NCBI RefSeq assembly: GCF_003259895.1
Contig: NZ_QLME01000006.1
Span: 1-64,000 of the forward strand
Direction: 5' to 3'
Length of the DNA stretch: 64,000 bases
Source of the DNA: Halanaerobium saccharolyticum
GTDB lineage: Bacteria; Bacillota; Halanaerobiia; Halanaerobiales; Halanaerobiaceae
Translations under genes and position numbers: made by a program
Notes under the pieces: model-generated
What the model was told of the DNA's origin: nothing
The model's input: only the letters and a program-made list of their open reading frames with translations
Database searches by the model: none
Part shown: piece by piece, positions 45,752 through 54,574 of the stretch
Position numbering within the stretch: position 1 is the first letter of the stretch
How the letters are laid out: each line of letters opens with the position of its first letter

Positions 45752-45776
45752 ATTCTACAAAGTGAAATTAATTCCT
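45752..45776 (-). promoter_or_regulatory. Candidate sigma-H promoter of hpf
   Basis: Minus-strand AGGAATT (45770-45776), an 11-base spacer and GTAGAAT (45752-45758) fit the Bacillus SigH form AGGAWWW-N11/12-RNNGAAT. The B. subtilis homologue (yvyD/hpf) is known to be under SigH as well as SigB. The transcript would start about 45 bases before the ATG. Confidence 0.6.
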
Positions 45777-45873
45777 GCTTAAAAATCTAATTATTAGAAA
45801 TATTAATTTGTTTTTAATCTGATGAACAGCTGTCTCCTGCTGCTAAACCACTTTAATAGCCAGAGTTAAAATG

Positions 45874-46620
45874 TTAGTCAATTTTTACCGGCACCGAGGC
45901 AGTTGTCAAAACATAAACACCGGCAGCTTGCATTTCCTTTAAAACAAAGTGAGAAATTTCGGAAGAAGTTGTACCGGTTGTAATTATATCATCAATGATT
46001 AAAATATTCTTATCCTTAAAAATAGAAGGATCTACATCATCTTTTAGTTCAAAAGCCCCCTCCAGCTCCAGTTTTCTGGCTTTTTTGGTTAGGGTATAGA
46101 GAGGAAGTGAATTTTTCACTCTTAAAAGTACATCCTTATATTCAATATTTATTTTTTTAGAAAGTGCCTGAGCCAATCTTGCTGCCTGATTGTAACCGCG
46201 GTAGGTTTTTCGATCCCCATGCATTGGTACCGGAATTAGATAATCAATATCCTGATCCCTAAAATATTCGTCATAGTAGAGAAATAACATCTGCGAAAAT
46301 GGTTCCGCCAGATCTGGTCGGTGCCCATATTTATATTCTAAGAGCACTTCTCTTGCATAACCGGAATAGGTAAATACACTGCGGGCAAAATTATAAGGAG
46401 GCCTCTCCTCCTGACATTCCGGACAGGGCTGACCCTCAATCAAAGCTGCCGGTACCACCTCTCTACCACAGACAGGACAGGCATCTGTGATAAAGGAAAA
46501 CCGAGCCAGACAGCGGTCACAAATCCCCTCAATTTCAGAATGATCATGTCTTCTTCCACAGGCAAGACAGACAGGCTTTTCAGGATAAACTAAATCTTTT
46601 AAAACATCCAGTACTTTCAA
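45874..46620 (-). CDS. comF: ComF family phosphoribosyltransferase-like protein
   Basis: A 248-residue protein with N-terminal zinc-ribbon cysteines (CLACGRR...CDRCL; CPVC...CPEC) and a PRTase fold with the PRPP loop ILIIDDIITTGTTSSE. ComF proteins help take up single-stranded DNA in competence; their enzymatic role is unproven. It starts two bases after the sigH stop, so it is probably cotranscribed with sigH. Confidence 0.92.
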   Translation of the reverse strand: MKVLDVLKDLVYPEKPVCLACGRRHDHSEIEGICDRCLARFSFITDACPVCGREVVPAALIEGQPCPECQEERPPYNFARSVFTYSGYAREVLLEYKYGHRPDLAEPFSQMLFLYYDEYFRDQDIDYLIPVPMHGDRKTYRGYNQAARLAQALSKKINIEYKDVLLRVKNSLPLYTLTKKARKLELEGAFELKDDVDPSIFKDKNILIIDDIITTGTTSSEISHFVLKEMQAAGVYVLTTASVPVKID

Positions 46621-46622
46621 CT

Positions 46623-47249
46623 TTAATTAACAACTCCTTTGAGGTTGTAGTGCTCCTTAAGATCATCAATCTTTTTTCTTGCCCGCTGTAGAGCATTATC
46701 AACAGTTTTAACATTAATATCGAGATCATCAGATATTTCTTGATAAGATTTACTGTCCAGATAAAGCATAAACACATTCCACTCAAGATCTGTTAATTCT
46801 TCTGAAAGTTCATCAATGATTGTTGTTAAGGTTTCCTGACAGATAAATTTTTTCTCCAGGTTTTCTCCTTCATCAGGTAAAATTTCATTAAAAGTTCTTC
46901 CTGTTTCATTTCCATAGTCCAGGCTTTTATCCAGAGAAGCTGAGGTGTTTAAAGGCATATGTTTCTGCCTATTTGCCTTTTTAATTGCCGATACCAGCTG
47001 TCTGTGAACACAGAGTTGGGAAAAGCCTCTAAAAGAAGCCCCTTTGTCTTCCTTAAAATCTCTGATGGCCTTATATAAACCAACTCTTCCCTCCTGAATT
47101 ACATCATCTCGATCCAGACCTTTGATAAAAAAGAATCGGGCCTTGGCATATACTATGTCCATATTTTGATCTATTAGATATTCTATCGCAAAGTCATTTC
47201 CAGCCTGGGCCATCTCTATAATCTCTTCTTCTTCCTTCTCTTTAAACAA
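46623..47249 (-). CDS. sigH: RNA polymerase sigma factor, SigH (Spo0H)-like
   Basis: A 208-residue sigma-70 family protein. Region 2 (YAKARFFFIKGLDRDDVIQEGRVGLYKAIRDFKEDKGASFRGFSQLCVHRQLVSAIKKANRQKHMPLN) follows B. subtilis SigH closely, and region 4 has SYQEISDDLDINVKTVDNALQRARKKI. The start is TTG, six bases after GGGGGA. SigH controls stationary-phase, sporulation and competence genes in Firmicutes. Context: followed by comF, preceded by heptose genes and a small peptide gene; hpf downstream has a matching promoter. Confidence 0.92.
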   Translation of the reverse strand: MFKEKEEEEIIEMAQAGNDFAIEYLIDQNMDIVYAKARFFFIKGLDRDDVIQEGRVGLYKAIRDFKEDKGASFRGFSQLCVHRQLVSAIKKANRQKHMPLNTSASLDKSLDYGNETGRTFNEILPDEGENLEKKFICQETLTTIIDELSEELTDLEWNVFMLYLDSKSYQEISDDLDINVKTVDNALQRARKKIDDLKEHYNLKGVVN

Positions 47250-47281
47250 GAATATCCCCCCATCCTGGTCTCAGTTTTCCC

Positions 47282-47386
47282 TCAAAAACTCATCAAATCC
47301 TGAAATGAAATTCCTAATTCCAGCATTGTTACACCTAAAAGTAAGAGGGTCAGCAGAATAAGAATTTGCAGCTGACTATTTTTCAT
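47282..47386 (-). CDS. Predicted 34-residue single-helix membrane peptide
   Basis: A short frame starting MKNSQLQILILLTLLLLG and ending FQDLMSF, with one membrane-spanning run (about residues 7-22). Its ATG lies inside the last codons of rfaE2 and its stop is 32 bases before sigH, so it fills an otherwise empty gap and would be translated from the same mRNA. A possible ribosome site is AAGG about ten bases upstream, which is weak. No family is recognised; a role near SigH or the envelope is guesswork. Confidence 0.5.
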   Translation of the reverse strand: MKNSQLQILILLTLLLLGVTMLELGISFQDLMSF

Positions 47387-47861
47387 CTTTACTCTGCCTT
47401 ATCTTTTTGATTATATTTGTTGTTGATTTTCCTTTAATTTCTGTTACTAAAACTATTTTTCCACCGTAGTTGTAGACTGTTTCTGCTTCAGGCAGGTCTT
47501 CAATTCGGTAATCTCCACCCTTAACATAAATCTGCGGCTTGAGTTCCTCCAGCAGCTGGCTGGCGTCAATCTCAGAAAATAGAATTAGATAATCAATCAT
47601 CTCTAAAGCAGCAAGCATCTCCATCCTTTCAGAGTCTGGAACAAAGGGCCGTGCTTTACCCTTCAGTTTTTTAACAGAACTGTCACTGTTTAGAGCCAGC
47701 ACCAGCTTATCTCCCAGAGAAGCAGCTTTTTTTAAATAACGAATATGACCTACATGCAGGATATCAAAACAGCCATTGGTAAAAACTATTAGCTCTCCTG
47801 CCTCTTTATCTGCTTCAATTTCTTTTTTCAAGCTTTCTAAATCCATTATCTTAGCTGTCAT
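47376..47861 (-). CDS. rfaE2: D-glycero-beta-D-manno-heptose 1-phosphate adenylyltransferase
   Basis: Makes ADP-heptose from heptose-1-phosphate for the LPS core. The 161-residue cytidylyltransferase-fold protein has FTNGCFDILHVGHIRYLKKA (HxGH), LNSDSSVKKLKGKARPF and KGKSTTNIIKKI. It is a separate protein here, not the fused HldE of enterobacteria, and overlaps rfaE1 by 11 bases. Confidence 0.93.
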   Translation of the reverse strand: MTAKIMDLESLKKEIEADKEAGELIVFTNGCFDILHVGHIRYLKKAASLGDKLVLALNSDSSVKKLKGKARPFVPDSERMEMLAALEMIDYLILFSEIDASQLLEELKPQIYVKGGDYRIEDLPEAETVYNYGGKIVLVTEIKGKSTTNIIKKIRQSKDEK

Positions 47862-48861
47862 TTTTATTCACTTCCCTGATTAATTCTGCTACTGTAACTG
47901 AAGCAACACCACTTTTACGGACAACAATCCCGGCTGCATAATTGGCAATCCTAATTGCAATCTCTACCGGGGCACCTGCTGCCAGCGCCAGGATCAGAGT
48001 CCCAACAACTGTGTCTCCAGCACCTGTAACATCAAAAACTTCTGTAAAGTTAGCAGCTGGTATATGATCGATACTATCTCCCGGGGCAAAAAGGGTCATC
48101 CCATCTCCACCCTGAGTTATCAGCAGATATTGTAATTCCAGTTCTTTTCTCATCTCAAGTCCTGCTTTTTCTACCTCAGCCTGGCTCCTTAATTCCTCTC
48201 CATAAATTGCAGAAGCCTCCTCCAGGTTGGGAGTTGCAATTACAGCTCCCCTAAACTGACCCAGCTGATAGCGGCTGTCCACAGCCGAATTTTTGTCAGC
48301 TGCAGCTGCAGTTTGAACAAAATCTGTGGTAGTATTTTGATTAAAGATTCCATTACCATAATCCGAAAATAAGACTGCATCACTTTGAGCTACATTCTCT
48401 TTTAAATAGGAAAGTAATTTATCTCTCAAACTGCTGCTGATATCAAAACTTTTAACCTTATCCACCCTGACTACCTGCTGGCGGACTATCTGATCTCCAC
48501 CGGCCAGAATTCTGGTTTTTTCGGCAGTAGGGCGGCTGGCATCCTTAAAAATCCCGGCAGTAATAATCTGACGCTGATCAAGCTCCTCTTTTAAAGCCTC
48601 TGCAGCCAGATCATCACCGACAACTCCGAGTAAATCCACTTCAGCTCCCAGGCTGGCAATATTGGCTGCCGCATTGGCTCCCCCGCCAGGAAGAGTTTTT
48701 TCCTGCTGATGTTTTAAAATTAAAACCGGAGCCTCCCGGGACAGTCTTTCCGGATCTGCAATAATAAATTTATCGGCAATTAAATCTCCTAAAACCATTA
48801 TTCGCTTTTCTCCAAATTTTTCAATATATTTTACTAACTCTTCTGCCTGATAGTTTCCCAT
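47851..48861 (-). CDS. rfaE1: D-glycero-beta-D-manno-heptose-7-phosphate kinase
   Basis: PfkB-family kinase (336 residues) acting before RfaE2. It has VLGDLIADKFI near the start, the PGGGANAAANIASLGA substrate site and the ATP/anion-hole motif FDVTGAGDTVVGTL. It supports synthesis of heptose-containing LPS. gmhA and gmhB are not in the window. Confidence 0.93.
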   Translation of the reverse strand: MGNYQAEELVKYIEKFGEKRIMVLGDLIADKFIIADPERLSREAPVLILKHQQEKTLPGGGANAAANIASLGAEVDLLGVVGDDLAAEALKEELDQRQIITAGIFKDASRPTAEKTRILAGGDQIVRQQVVRVDKVKSFDISSSLRDKLLSYLKENVAQSDAVLFSDYGNGIFNQNTTTDFVQTAAAADKNSAVDSRYQLGQFRGAVIATPNLEEASAIYGEELRSQAEVEKAGLEMRKELELQYLLITQGGDGMTLFAPGDSIDHIPAANFTEVFDVTGAGDTVVGTLILALAAGAPVEIAIRIANYAAGIVVRKSGVASVTVAELIREVNKNDS

Positions 48862-48870
48862 GTCTTCCCC

Positions 48871-49398
48871 CTACATTTTATAGCTGATTCCGATATTTAA
48901 AACCCTGTTGTCTAAATCCCAGTACTGGTTACCAATACTCAATTCAAAATCACTGCGGGGGCCGATATTATATCTTGCTCCACCACGATAATAAGCGTGA
49001 TCATCTAAATCATCATCAATAAAATAGTAGGTCTGCCAGAAAAAATTTAAATCAGAATTTAAAGTTGCAGCTGAAATTCCTACACTCTTGCCAAAACTTT
49101 GACTGTCAACCTCATCGGTCAGCATCAAATGCAGGTCCATTCTAAACTCTTTTTGAGCAATCATATTTAATCCCATATCTGCACCGATATGAAAACCATC
49201 ACCATCAAAAGCTAAATTCAGTTTACCCTGCTGGCCTCCATTAAGTCTAAATATTGGTTCCAGCTGTAAAGTATCAATCTCCGATGAATCTCCGGAAATT
49301 AAATAATTGACCGACTGCAGTTCAGCTGCACTGACTGCTGAAAAAGATGCGAAAATAATTGCGGCTGTAATCATTAGAATAATTGTTTTTTTATACAT
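48871..49398 (-). CDS. Exported protein, probable small outer-membrane beta-barrel
   Basis: Not assigned to a family. A signal peptide (MYKKTIILMITAAIIFASFSAVSAAE) is followed by about 150 residues of alternating polar/aromatic strands (FNLAFDGDGFHIGADMGLNM-like repeats, FFWQTYYFIDDDLDDHAYYRGGARYNIG) typical of barrels. I take the ATG at 49398, because AGGAGA lies seven bases upstream and includes the earlier ATG at 49413. It lies ten bases before rfaE1, probably in the same operon. Confidence 0.7.
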   Translation of the reverse strand: MYKKTIILMITAAIIFASFSAVSAAELQSVNYLISGDSSEIDTLQLEPIFRLNGGQQGKLNLAFDGDGFHIGADMGLNMIAQKEFRMDLHLMLTDEVDSQSFGKSVGISAATLNSDLNFFWQTYYFIDDDLDDHAYYRGGARYNIGPRSDFELSIGNQYWDLDNRVLNIGISYKM

Positions 49399-49446
49399 TT
49401 TATCTCTCCTCATCTAGTAGATTATTTAGGTTGTAACTTAAATTTT

Positions 49447-51657
49447 TTATTCATCTTTATTGACTATAACTCCATTAGAAATAAGCCTCTCAGCACTGGG
49501 ACTGTTCATTGTAAAACCTCTGATTACCATCCTGGCTGAAGCACCACCATCAAGATTCATTGCCTCTACTGCACCCAGATCTTTTAGGGTCTCAGCAGTT
49601 TCTTCCAGAGTCATCCCAATACTTAAAGTTGACTGTCTGCCGTCAATGGTCAGCATCAGCAGATGATTGTCTTCTGTTAAGCCCAGTGCAGTTCTTGGGG
49701 CTCTACCGTTTAATATATCAGGCTGAAATCTTTCTTCTCCACCTGTTATTTTAACTTCCCCATCAGCTAATAGTCTGGGGCCTCCTCCAACTGCATGGAG
49801 AATATTTTTTGCCTCTAAATCAGGTGAAAAATTATATTTTAGCTCAGCTGTTTTTCCTTTTAGCTCCGGGATCAAATTAATCAGCTCAGTTTTTTCGGAG
49901 CCAACTCGAATAATATAGCCATCAGGTGGGATAGGAGTTTCTATTCCAGACTCTGTTTCTGTGCCCAGGATTTCGCCTGAGCGGACAACTATATCATAAT
50001 AACCTGCGTTTAAAGCCGGCATTCGAGCTCCATAGTAGCTATTAAAAACTATCACTTCTCCTGCTGTAACTGATCTGTTAACTCCACTTAAGTTAAAGGA
50101 GCGCGAAAGTTCTGCAATCTCAAACTCACCCTGCCAGTCCACCTGAGCAAAAGAAAGTTTTTTATTCCGATCAATTAAAAGTGAAGTTCTTTTATACAGT
50201 GGTTCACTAACCAGAATTCCATTTAAATAGAGCAAACCAAGAGGCCTGCCGCTGTAGTGAAAATAACCGCCATTAACTCCAGCCAGGGCCGAATTTTTCC
50301 GGATTAACTCTCCCAGATCTTCCCGGCCCGGCACAATCTCCTTAGCAAGTACAGGCTTCAGTTTCAATTTGTCAGCTGAGAGATCATAATCAACAACTGT
50401 AATCACCCTGGGCCCTGCCCAGCTCATCTGCCTGATTTCCTTAAAGTGCAGACCGCGATCAATTCTGGCAGTAAATTTAAGCTCACTGTCCAGCAGTTCG
50501 GGCAGCTCTGCCAGTTCCGCCCGCTCATAATAATAATTTATAATCTCCTGATACTCATAATTGGCCTGAGCCAGAGGAATAATTCCAGCCCGGGGTCTAC
50601 CTATTTCCTTAAAAGAGAAATCAGTATTATAATAAAATTTATCATTTCTAATTAAGACCTGAGATTCTGTGGCCGCTGCAGCTTCTTTATAAATAGGACT
50701 TAACCTGCCAAAGTTTAAACCATTCATATTTCCCAGACGGGCTCCCTGACTTTCCAGCTGATAGAGAAGAGCGGTTCTATAAAGTACTGCCTGGGCTTTT
50801 AAAGCCGCCTCCGGAGCTCCAGGATTAAATGAACTCTGCAGTAGATGGGCAGTTAAATCCTCCAGATCAGTTTTATAGCTAAATAAAACTGAATTAGCAA
50901 GCGGTCCAAATTGATATTCACCCTGCATTTTTTGATCATTAACCTCAAATTGACCCTTTATTTTGAAAATATGAGCCTCTCTTATTTTTTCGCCCTCAGA
51001 ATTATAAAAGTTAAGCCCCTCTCCAACTTCCTGACTACCTGATTGGACAGCAGCTAAATTCTCTCCTGGTTCTGCAGCTTCTGGCTGGCTCTCGTTTTCG
51101 TCAGCCTGCAGTTCGATTTCTCTAACCCAGCCATTATAACCGGCTTCCTGCAGCTGCTGCTTAAATTCTGCAGCTTTTTCGCGCTCATTAAAAGCACCGG
51201 CCAGGACTTTAAACAGTTCAGCCTCTTTTTTGACAACTACCTGTACCTCAAAATCCAATTCTGCCTGGTTTTTATACTCCAGTGCATTTTCCTCAGAAGA
51301 ACTGGCCATAATCTGAACTCCCCAGCCATCTTTCACTTCCGGCTCTCTACTTTTTTTTGCTTTTTGCTGAACCCTGATTTCACCCTGAGTAATATAATAT
51401 TCTTTTCCGGCCTCCAGTTTAAAATCAGCAGCTCCAGCAGCCATTAAAACGGTATCTGCCTCAGCTGTTAAAGTGATTTCCCTGGCTGGAGAAAATATGG
51501 GTACAGTTATCTGGTGTTTACCCTGAATAAAATCGACAAGTCCTGACTGATAAAATTCTGCCGCAGCCGGCAGTGCTGTTAAAATTAAGATCACTAAAAT
51601 AAAACATAAAATTTTGGGATTTAATAATTTCAGTTTAAACACAATTTTCATCTCCAT
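49447..51657 (-). CDS. Exported SPOR / SpoIID-like / phosphodiester glycosidase (NAGPA) fusion
   Basis: A 736-residue protein. A signal or anchor covers residues 12-33, followed by a beta-rich segment, a SPOR domain (about 111-182, WGVQIMASSSEENALEYK...LAGAFNEREKAAEFKQQL), a SpoIID-like segment (about 235-350, PEAALKAQAVLYRTALLYQLESQG) and a NAGPA domain (about 455-735, GVNGGYFHYSGRPLGLLYL...AMNLDGGASARMV). SPOR binds denuded glycan, SpoIID domains cleave it, and NAGPA domains split phosphodiester-linked sugars, so a wall or polymer remodelling role is likely. The SpoIID catalytic Glu is not certain. Confidence 0.82.
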   Translation of the reverse strand: MEMKIVFKLKLLNPKILCFILVILILTALPAAAEFYQSGLVDFIQGKHQITVPIFSPAREITLTAEADTVLMAAGAADFKLEAGKEYYITQGEIRVQQKAKKSREPEVKDGWGVQIMASSSEENALEYKNQAELDFEVQVVVKKEAELFKVLAGAFNEREKAAEFKQQLQEAGYNGWVREIELQADENESQPEAAEPGENLAAVQSGSQEVGEGLNFYNSEGEKIREAHIFKIKGQFEVNDQKMQGEYQFGPLANSVLFSYKTDLEDLTAHLLQSSFNPGAPEAALKAQAVLYRTALLYQLESQGARLGNMNGLNFGRLSPIYKEAAAATESQVLIRNDKFYYNTDFSFKEIGRPRAGIIPLAQANYEYQEIINYYYERAELAELPELLDSELKFTARIDRGLHFKEIRQMSWAGPRVITVVDYDLSADKLKLKPVLAKEIVPGREDLGELIRKNSALAGVNGGYFHYSGRPLGLLYLNGILVSEPLYKRTSLLIDRNKKLSFAQVDWQGEFEIAELSRSFNLSGVNRSVTAGEVIVFNSYYGARMPALNAGYYDIVVRSGEILGTETESGIETPIPPDGYIIRVGSEKTELINLIPELKGKTAELKYNFSPDLEAKNILHAVGGGPRLLADGEVKITGGEERFQPDILNGRAPRTALGLTEDNHLLMLTIDGRQSTLSIGMTLEETAETLKDLGAVEAMNLDGGASARMVIRGFTMNSPSAERLISNGVIVNKDE

Positions 51658-51805
51658 TTAAATAATCAAATTATATTAATCAAACCTGTTAATTACAGCA
51701 GCTAAAAACAACTTTTTTCTCTACTTATATATATTTTATCTCAAACTTCCAAATCCTGCTTTAAATTCTGATTTATTCGCGTATTTTTCGTAAAAATAAG
51801 CTTTA

Positions 51806-51814
51806 TGTTATAAT
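51806..51814 (+). promoter_or_regulatory. Extended -10 promoter of the radical SAM gene
   Basis: TGTTATAAT, with no good -35 (TTTCGT 17 bases before). It lies about 115 bases before the ATG in the 270-base gap between divergent genes; the rest of that gap shows nothing I can support. Confidence 0.45.
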
Positions 51815-51931
51815 AAAGTCAGCAGACGTAATAATTATTTTATTAATTCCACTTTTTAGTCTATAAAATGCTCTTTTAAATTCTTTTTGAGAACTTAAAA
51901 CAGCAAATCAATATATCTTGGAAAGGAATTT

Positions 51932-53572
51932 ATGATGAAAAATACTCAGTTGAAAATTACAGTTATCGATGGATATTTAGATGAACCCTCCTGTCTGGGA
52001 GTCCCTCCTTATGTCTCACCCCATATTCGTTATCTCTGGGGAGCATTACTCGAATCAAATGTTAGCGCAGATAATCTTAGTTACTTAAGTATTGATGACT
52101 TTAGAGCCAATAAAGAAAATGAGTTTAAAAAATTGGAAGCTGTAGATATAGTGATTGTAATTGCAGGTACTACAGTTCCCGGCCATTATCTGGGTGGACA
52201 GCCCGCAACAGCCGCCGAAATTAAAGAAATCGGAGAAAAAGTATTTTATCCAACCAAAGTTTTAGGTGGACCGATAACTTTAATTGAAAAAATGAAAGCC
52301 AAATTTAAGGATGATTATGATATCCTGACAGCAGAAATTGCTGCAGTTGATATCTTTGAACGATTAAATGAAGTAGAAATTTCAGCCCCAGAAATTGAAA
52401 AATATATTAATCAATTTGCCCTAGGTGGAGCCCAGCTGCTCAAAAGGCATCCCAATTATCCCAAAATAGTTGCCGAATTAGAAACATTTAGAGGCTGTCC
52501 CCGTTTAAGCCACTGTGCTTTCTGCAGTGAACGGTTAAAGAAGCTGAGCTACAGCCGCAGTCCGGAAGCAGTAGCGGCTGAGGTTAAAGCACTGGCAGCA
52601 GCTGGAATCCATCACTACCGTCTGGGCAGTCAGACTGACCTCCTGCTCTATGGAGCTGAAATGGACAGCGGCAGCTTTATCTTAAATCCGGCTCAGATTA
52701 GAGATCTCTACCAGGGTATCCGCCAGGCTGATCCGGGGCTTAAAGTACTGCATATGGATAATATGAATCCGGCCGAAATTGCCCGCAATCCGGAAAAAGC
52801 AGCCGCGATCATAGAAATAATTAGCAAATATAATACTGCCGGTGATACTGCAGCTTTTGGACTCGAATCTGCTGATCCTGAGGTGCTAAAGAAAAATAAT
52901 ATAGACAGCAGCAGCCGGGAAAATTATTTTGCCATTAAATTAATGAACGAAATAGGCGGCAGACGGGAAAATGGAATCCCCAAATTACTGCCCGGTCTCA
53001 ACTTTCTGCACGGACTGATCGGTGAAAGCAGAAAGACTCTGGAGCACAACTTTCAATTTCTAAATAAATTACTTAGGGATGATTTACTGCTCAGAAGGAT
53101 CAATATCCGGCAGGTTGTCCGCCTGGGCAGCTATCCTGAGATAAAATACTCTCAGAGAGAATTTAAAAAATATAAAGAAAAAGTTAATAAAAAGATCAAC
53201 CATCAGATGCTGAAAAAAGTATTTCCCAGAGGTGTTATTTTAAATGATCTTTATTCGGAAAAGAAAAAAGGGAGCCTCAATTACTGCCGCCAGCTGGGAA
53301 CCTATCCCATTTTAACCGCAGTAATCGATCAGCCAGACGATTTTTTCGAAAAAGCAAAAGTTGTAGACCACGGCTACCGCTCAATCACTGCCTTAAAATG
53401 GCCCCAGAAATTTAGTGATCTAAGCAAAAAAGAGCTGGAAGCAGTACCGGGAATAGGCAGTAAAAGAGCTTCCCGACTCATTCTGGAAAAACCTGAAAAT
53501 ATAGAAGAATTAAAAACACTTCTGACACCAGATTTTGATCAGGAAACTCTTGCTCAATTTTTCAAATTCTAA
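51932..53572 (+). CDS. Radical SAM protein with C-terminal helix-hairpin-helix (COG1031 type)
   Basis: A 546-residue enzyme of unknown reaction. The N-terminal part resembles a B12-binding-like Rossmann region (IDGYLDEPSCLGVPPYVSPHIRY). The cluster motif is C189-x5-C195-x2-C198 (RGCPRLSHCAFCSER), not the usual Cx3Cx2C. A TIM-barrel part follows (FGLESADPEVLKKNN) and then a helix-hairpin-helix (about 500-530, LEAVPGIGSKRASRLI), suggesting nucleic-acid binding. GAAAGGAA precedes the ATGATG. The family is best known from archaea. Tail-to-tail with galU, six bases apart. Confidence 0.85.
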   Translation: MMKNTQLKITVIDGYLDEPSCLGVPPYVSPHIRYLWGALLESNVSADNLSYLSIDDFRANKENEFKKLEAVDIVIVIAGTTVPGHYLGGQPATAAEIKEIGEKVFYPTKVLGGPITLIEKMKAKFKDDYDILTAEIAAVDIFERLNEVEISAPEIEKYINQFALGGAQLLKRHPNYPKIVAELETFRGCPRLSHCAFCSERLKKLSYSRSPEAVAAEVKALAAAGIHHYRLGSQTDLLLYGAEMDSGSFILNPAQIRDLYQGIRQADPGLKVLHMDNMNPAEIARNPEKAAAIIEIISKYNTAGDTAAFGLESADPEVLKKNNIDSSSRENYFAIKLMNEIGGRRENGIPKLLPGLNFLHGLIGESRKTLEHNFQFLNKLLRDDLLLRRINIRQVVRLGSYPEIKYSQREFKKYKEKVNKKINHQMLKKVFPRGVILNDLYSEKKKGSLNYCRQLGTYPILTAVIDQPDDFFEKAKVVDHGYRSITALKWPQKFSDLSKKELEAVPGIGSKRASRLILEKPENIEELKTLLTPDFDQETLAQFFKF

Positions 53573-53578
53573 TCTTAT

Positions 53579-54448
53579 CTAAAAATCTTCAGTTAAATCT
53601 TTTAAGTACTGTTTAAATTCAGGTCCCAGGTCTTCTCTGGCCAGAGCCAGCTCGACTGTAGTTTTTAGAAAACCCATTTTATTACCGACATCATAACGTT
53701 TACCCTCAAAATCATAACCATAAACAGCTCTTTTATCGAGCATAGTTTTTAAAGCATCAGTCAGCTGGATTTCTCCACCTTTTCCGGGAGGAGTATTTTC
53801 TAAAATATCAAAAATTTCCGGGGTAATAATATAGCGACCTAATATTGCAAGATTGGATGGTGCTTCTGCAAGCGAAGGTTTTTCGATCATATCTTCAACC
53901 TTATAAACATCTCCATCTCTGCGGCTGTAATTAACAATCCCATACTTGCTTACATCTTTTTCGGGAACGGTTTTACAGCCTAAAACAGGTGCTTTTTTTT
54001 CCTCATAAACCTCTATCATCTGCTGAATAACAGGTTTTTTAGAATGAATTATATCATCACCTAATAAAACCGCAAAAGGATCATCACCGACAAAAGTTTT
54101 CGCACAATAAATCGCGTGGCCCAATCCTTTTTGTTCCTTCTGTCTGACCGAGTGAATAGTGATCATCTCAGAGATATCTTCTACCATCTTTAACAGCTCG
54201 GTTTTGCCCTGCTTTTCCAGAGCATCCTCCAGAGCCTGAGATATATCAAAGTGATCTTCAATACTCTGTTTATCTTTGGAGGTAATAATTAAAATATCTT
54301 CAATTCCTGCTGCAACAGCTTCCTCAACAATATACTGAATAGCTGGTTTATCTACAATCGGCAGCATTTCTTTGGGCTGAGCTTTAGTTGCTGGTAATAA
54401 CCTGGTCCCCCAGCCAGCTGCCGGAATTACTGCTTTTTTAATTTTCAT
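53579..54448 (-). CDS. galU: UTP-glucose-1-phosphate uridylyltransferase
   Basis: Forms UDP-glucose for envelope polysaccharides. The 289 residues show AAGWGTRLLPATKAQPKEMLPIVDKPAIQYIVEEA, LGDDIIH, the VEKP-like MIEKPSLAEAPSN and GKGGEIQLTDAL. It works with the phosphoglucomutase encoded two genes away, which supplies glucose-1-phosphate. Confidence 0.97.
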   Translation of the reverse strand: MKIKKAVIPAAGWGTRLLPATKAQPKEMLPIVDKPAIQYIVEEAVAAGIEDILIITSKDKQSIEDHFDISQALEDALEKQGKTELLKMVEDISEMITIHSVRQKEQKGLGHAIYCAKTFVGDDPFAVLLGDDIIHSKKPVIQQMIEVYEEKKAPVLGCKTVPEKDVSKYGIVNYSRRDGDVYKVEDMIEKPSLAEAPSNLAILGRYIITPEIFDILENTPPGKGGEIQLTDALKTMLDKRAVYGYDFEGKRYDVGNKMGFLKTTVELALAREDLGPEFKQYLKDLTEDF

Positions 54449-54549
54449 ATTACCACTCCTCTTAGTAGAAAGTTTGAGATAATAAAATTCTGGTGTTTAA
54501 AACTTAGTTTTAAACCATTTACTTTATTCAATTTTATATGCTCATTAGT

Positions 54550-54558
54550 ATTATAACA
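54550..54558 (-). promoter_or_regulatory. Extended -10 promoter of galU
   Basis: Minus-strand TGTTATAAT, about 100 bases before the galU start, identical to the extended -10 before the radical SAM gene. No clear -35. Confidence 0.4.
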
Positions 54559-54574
54559 TTAAACTTTATAAATG

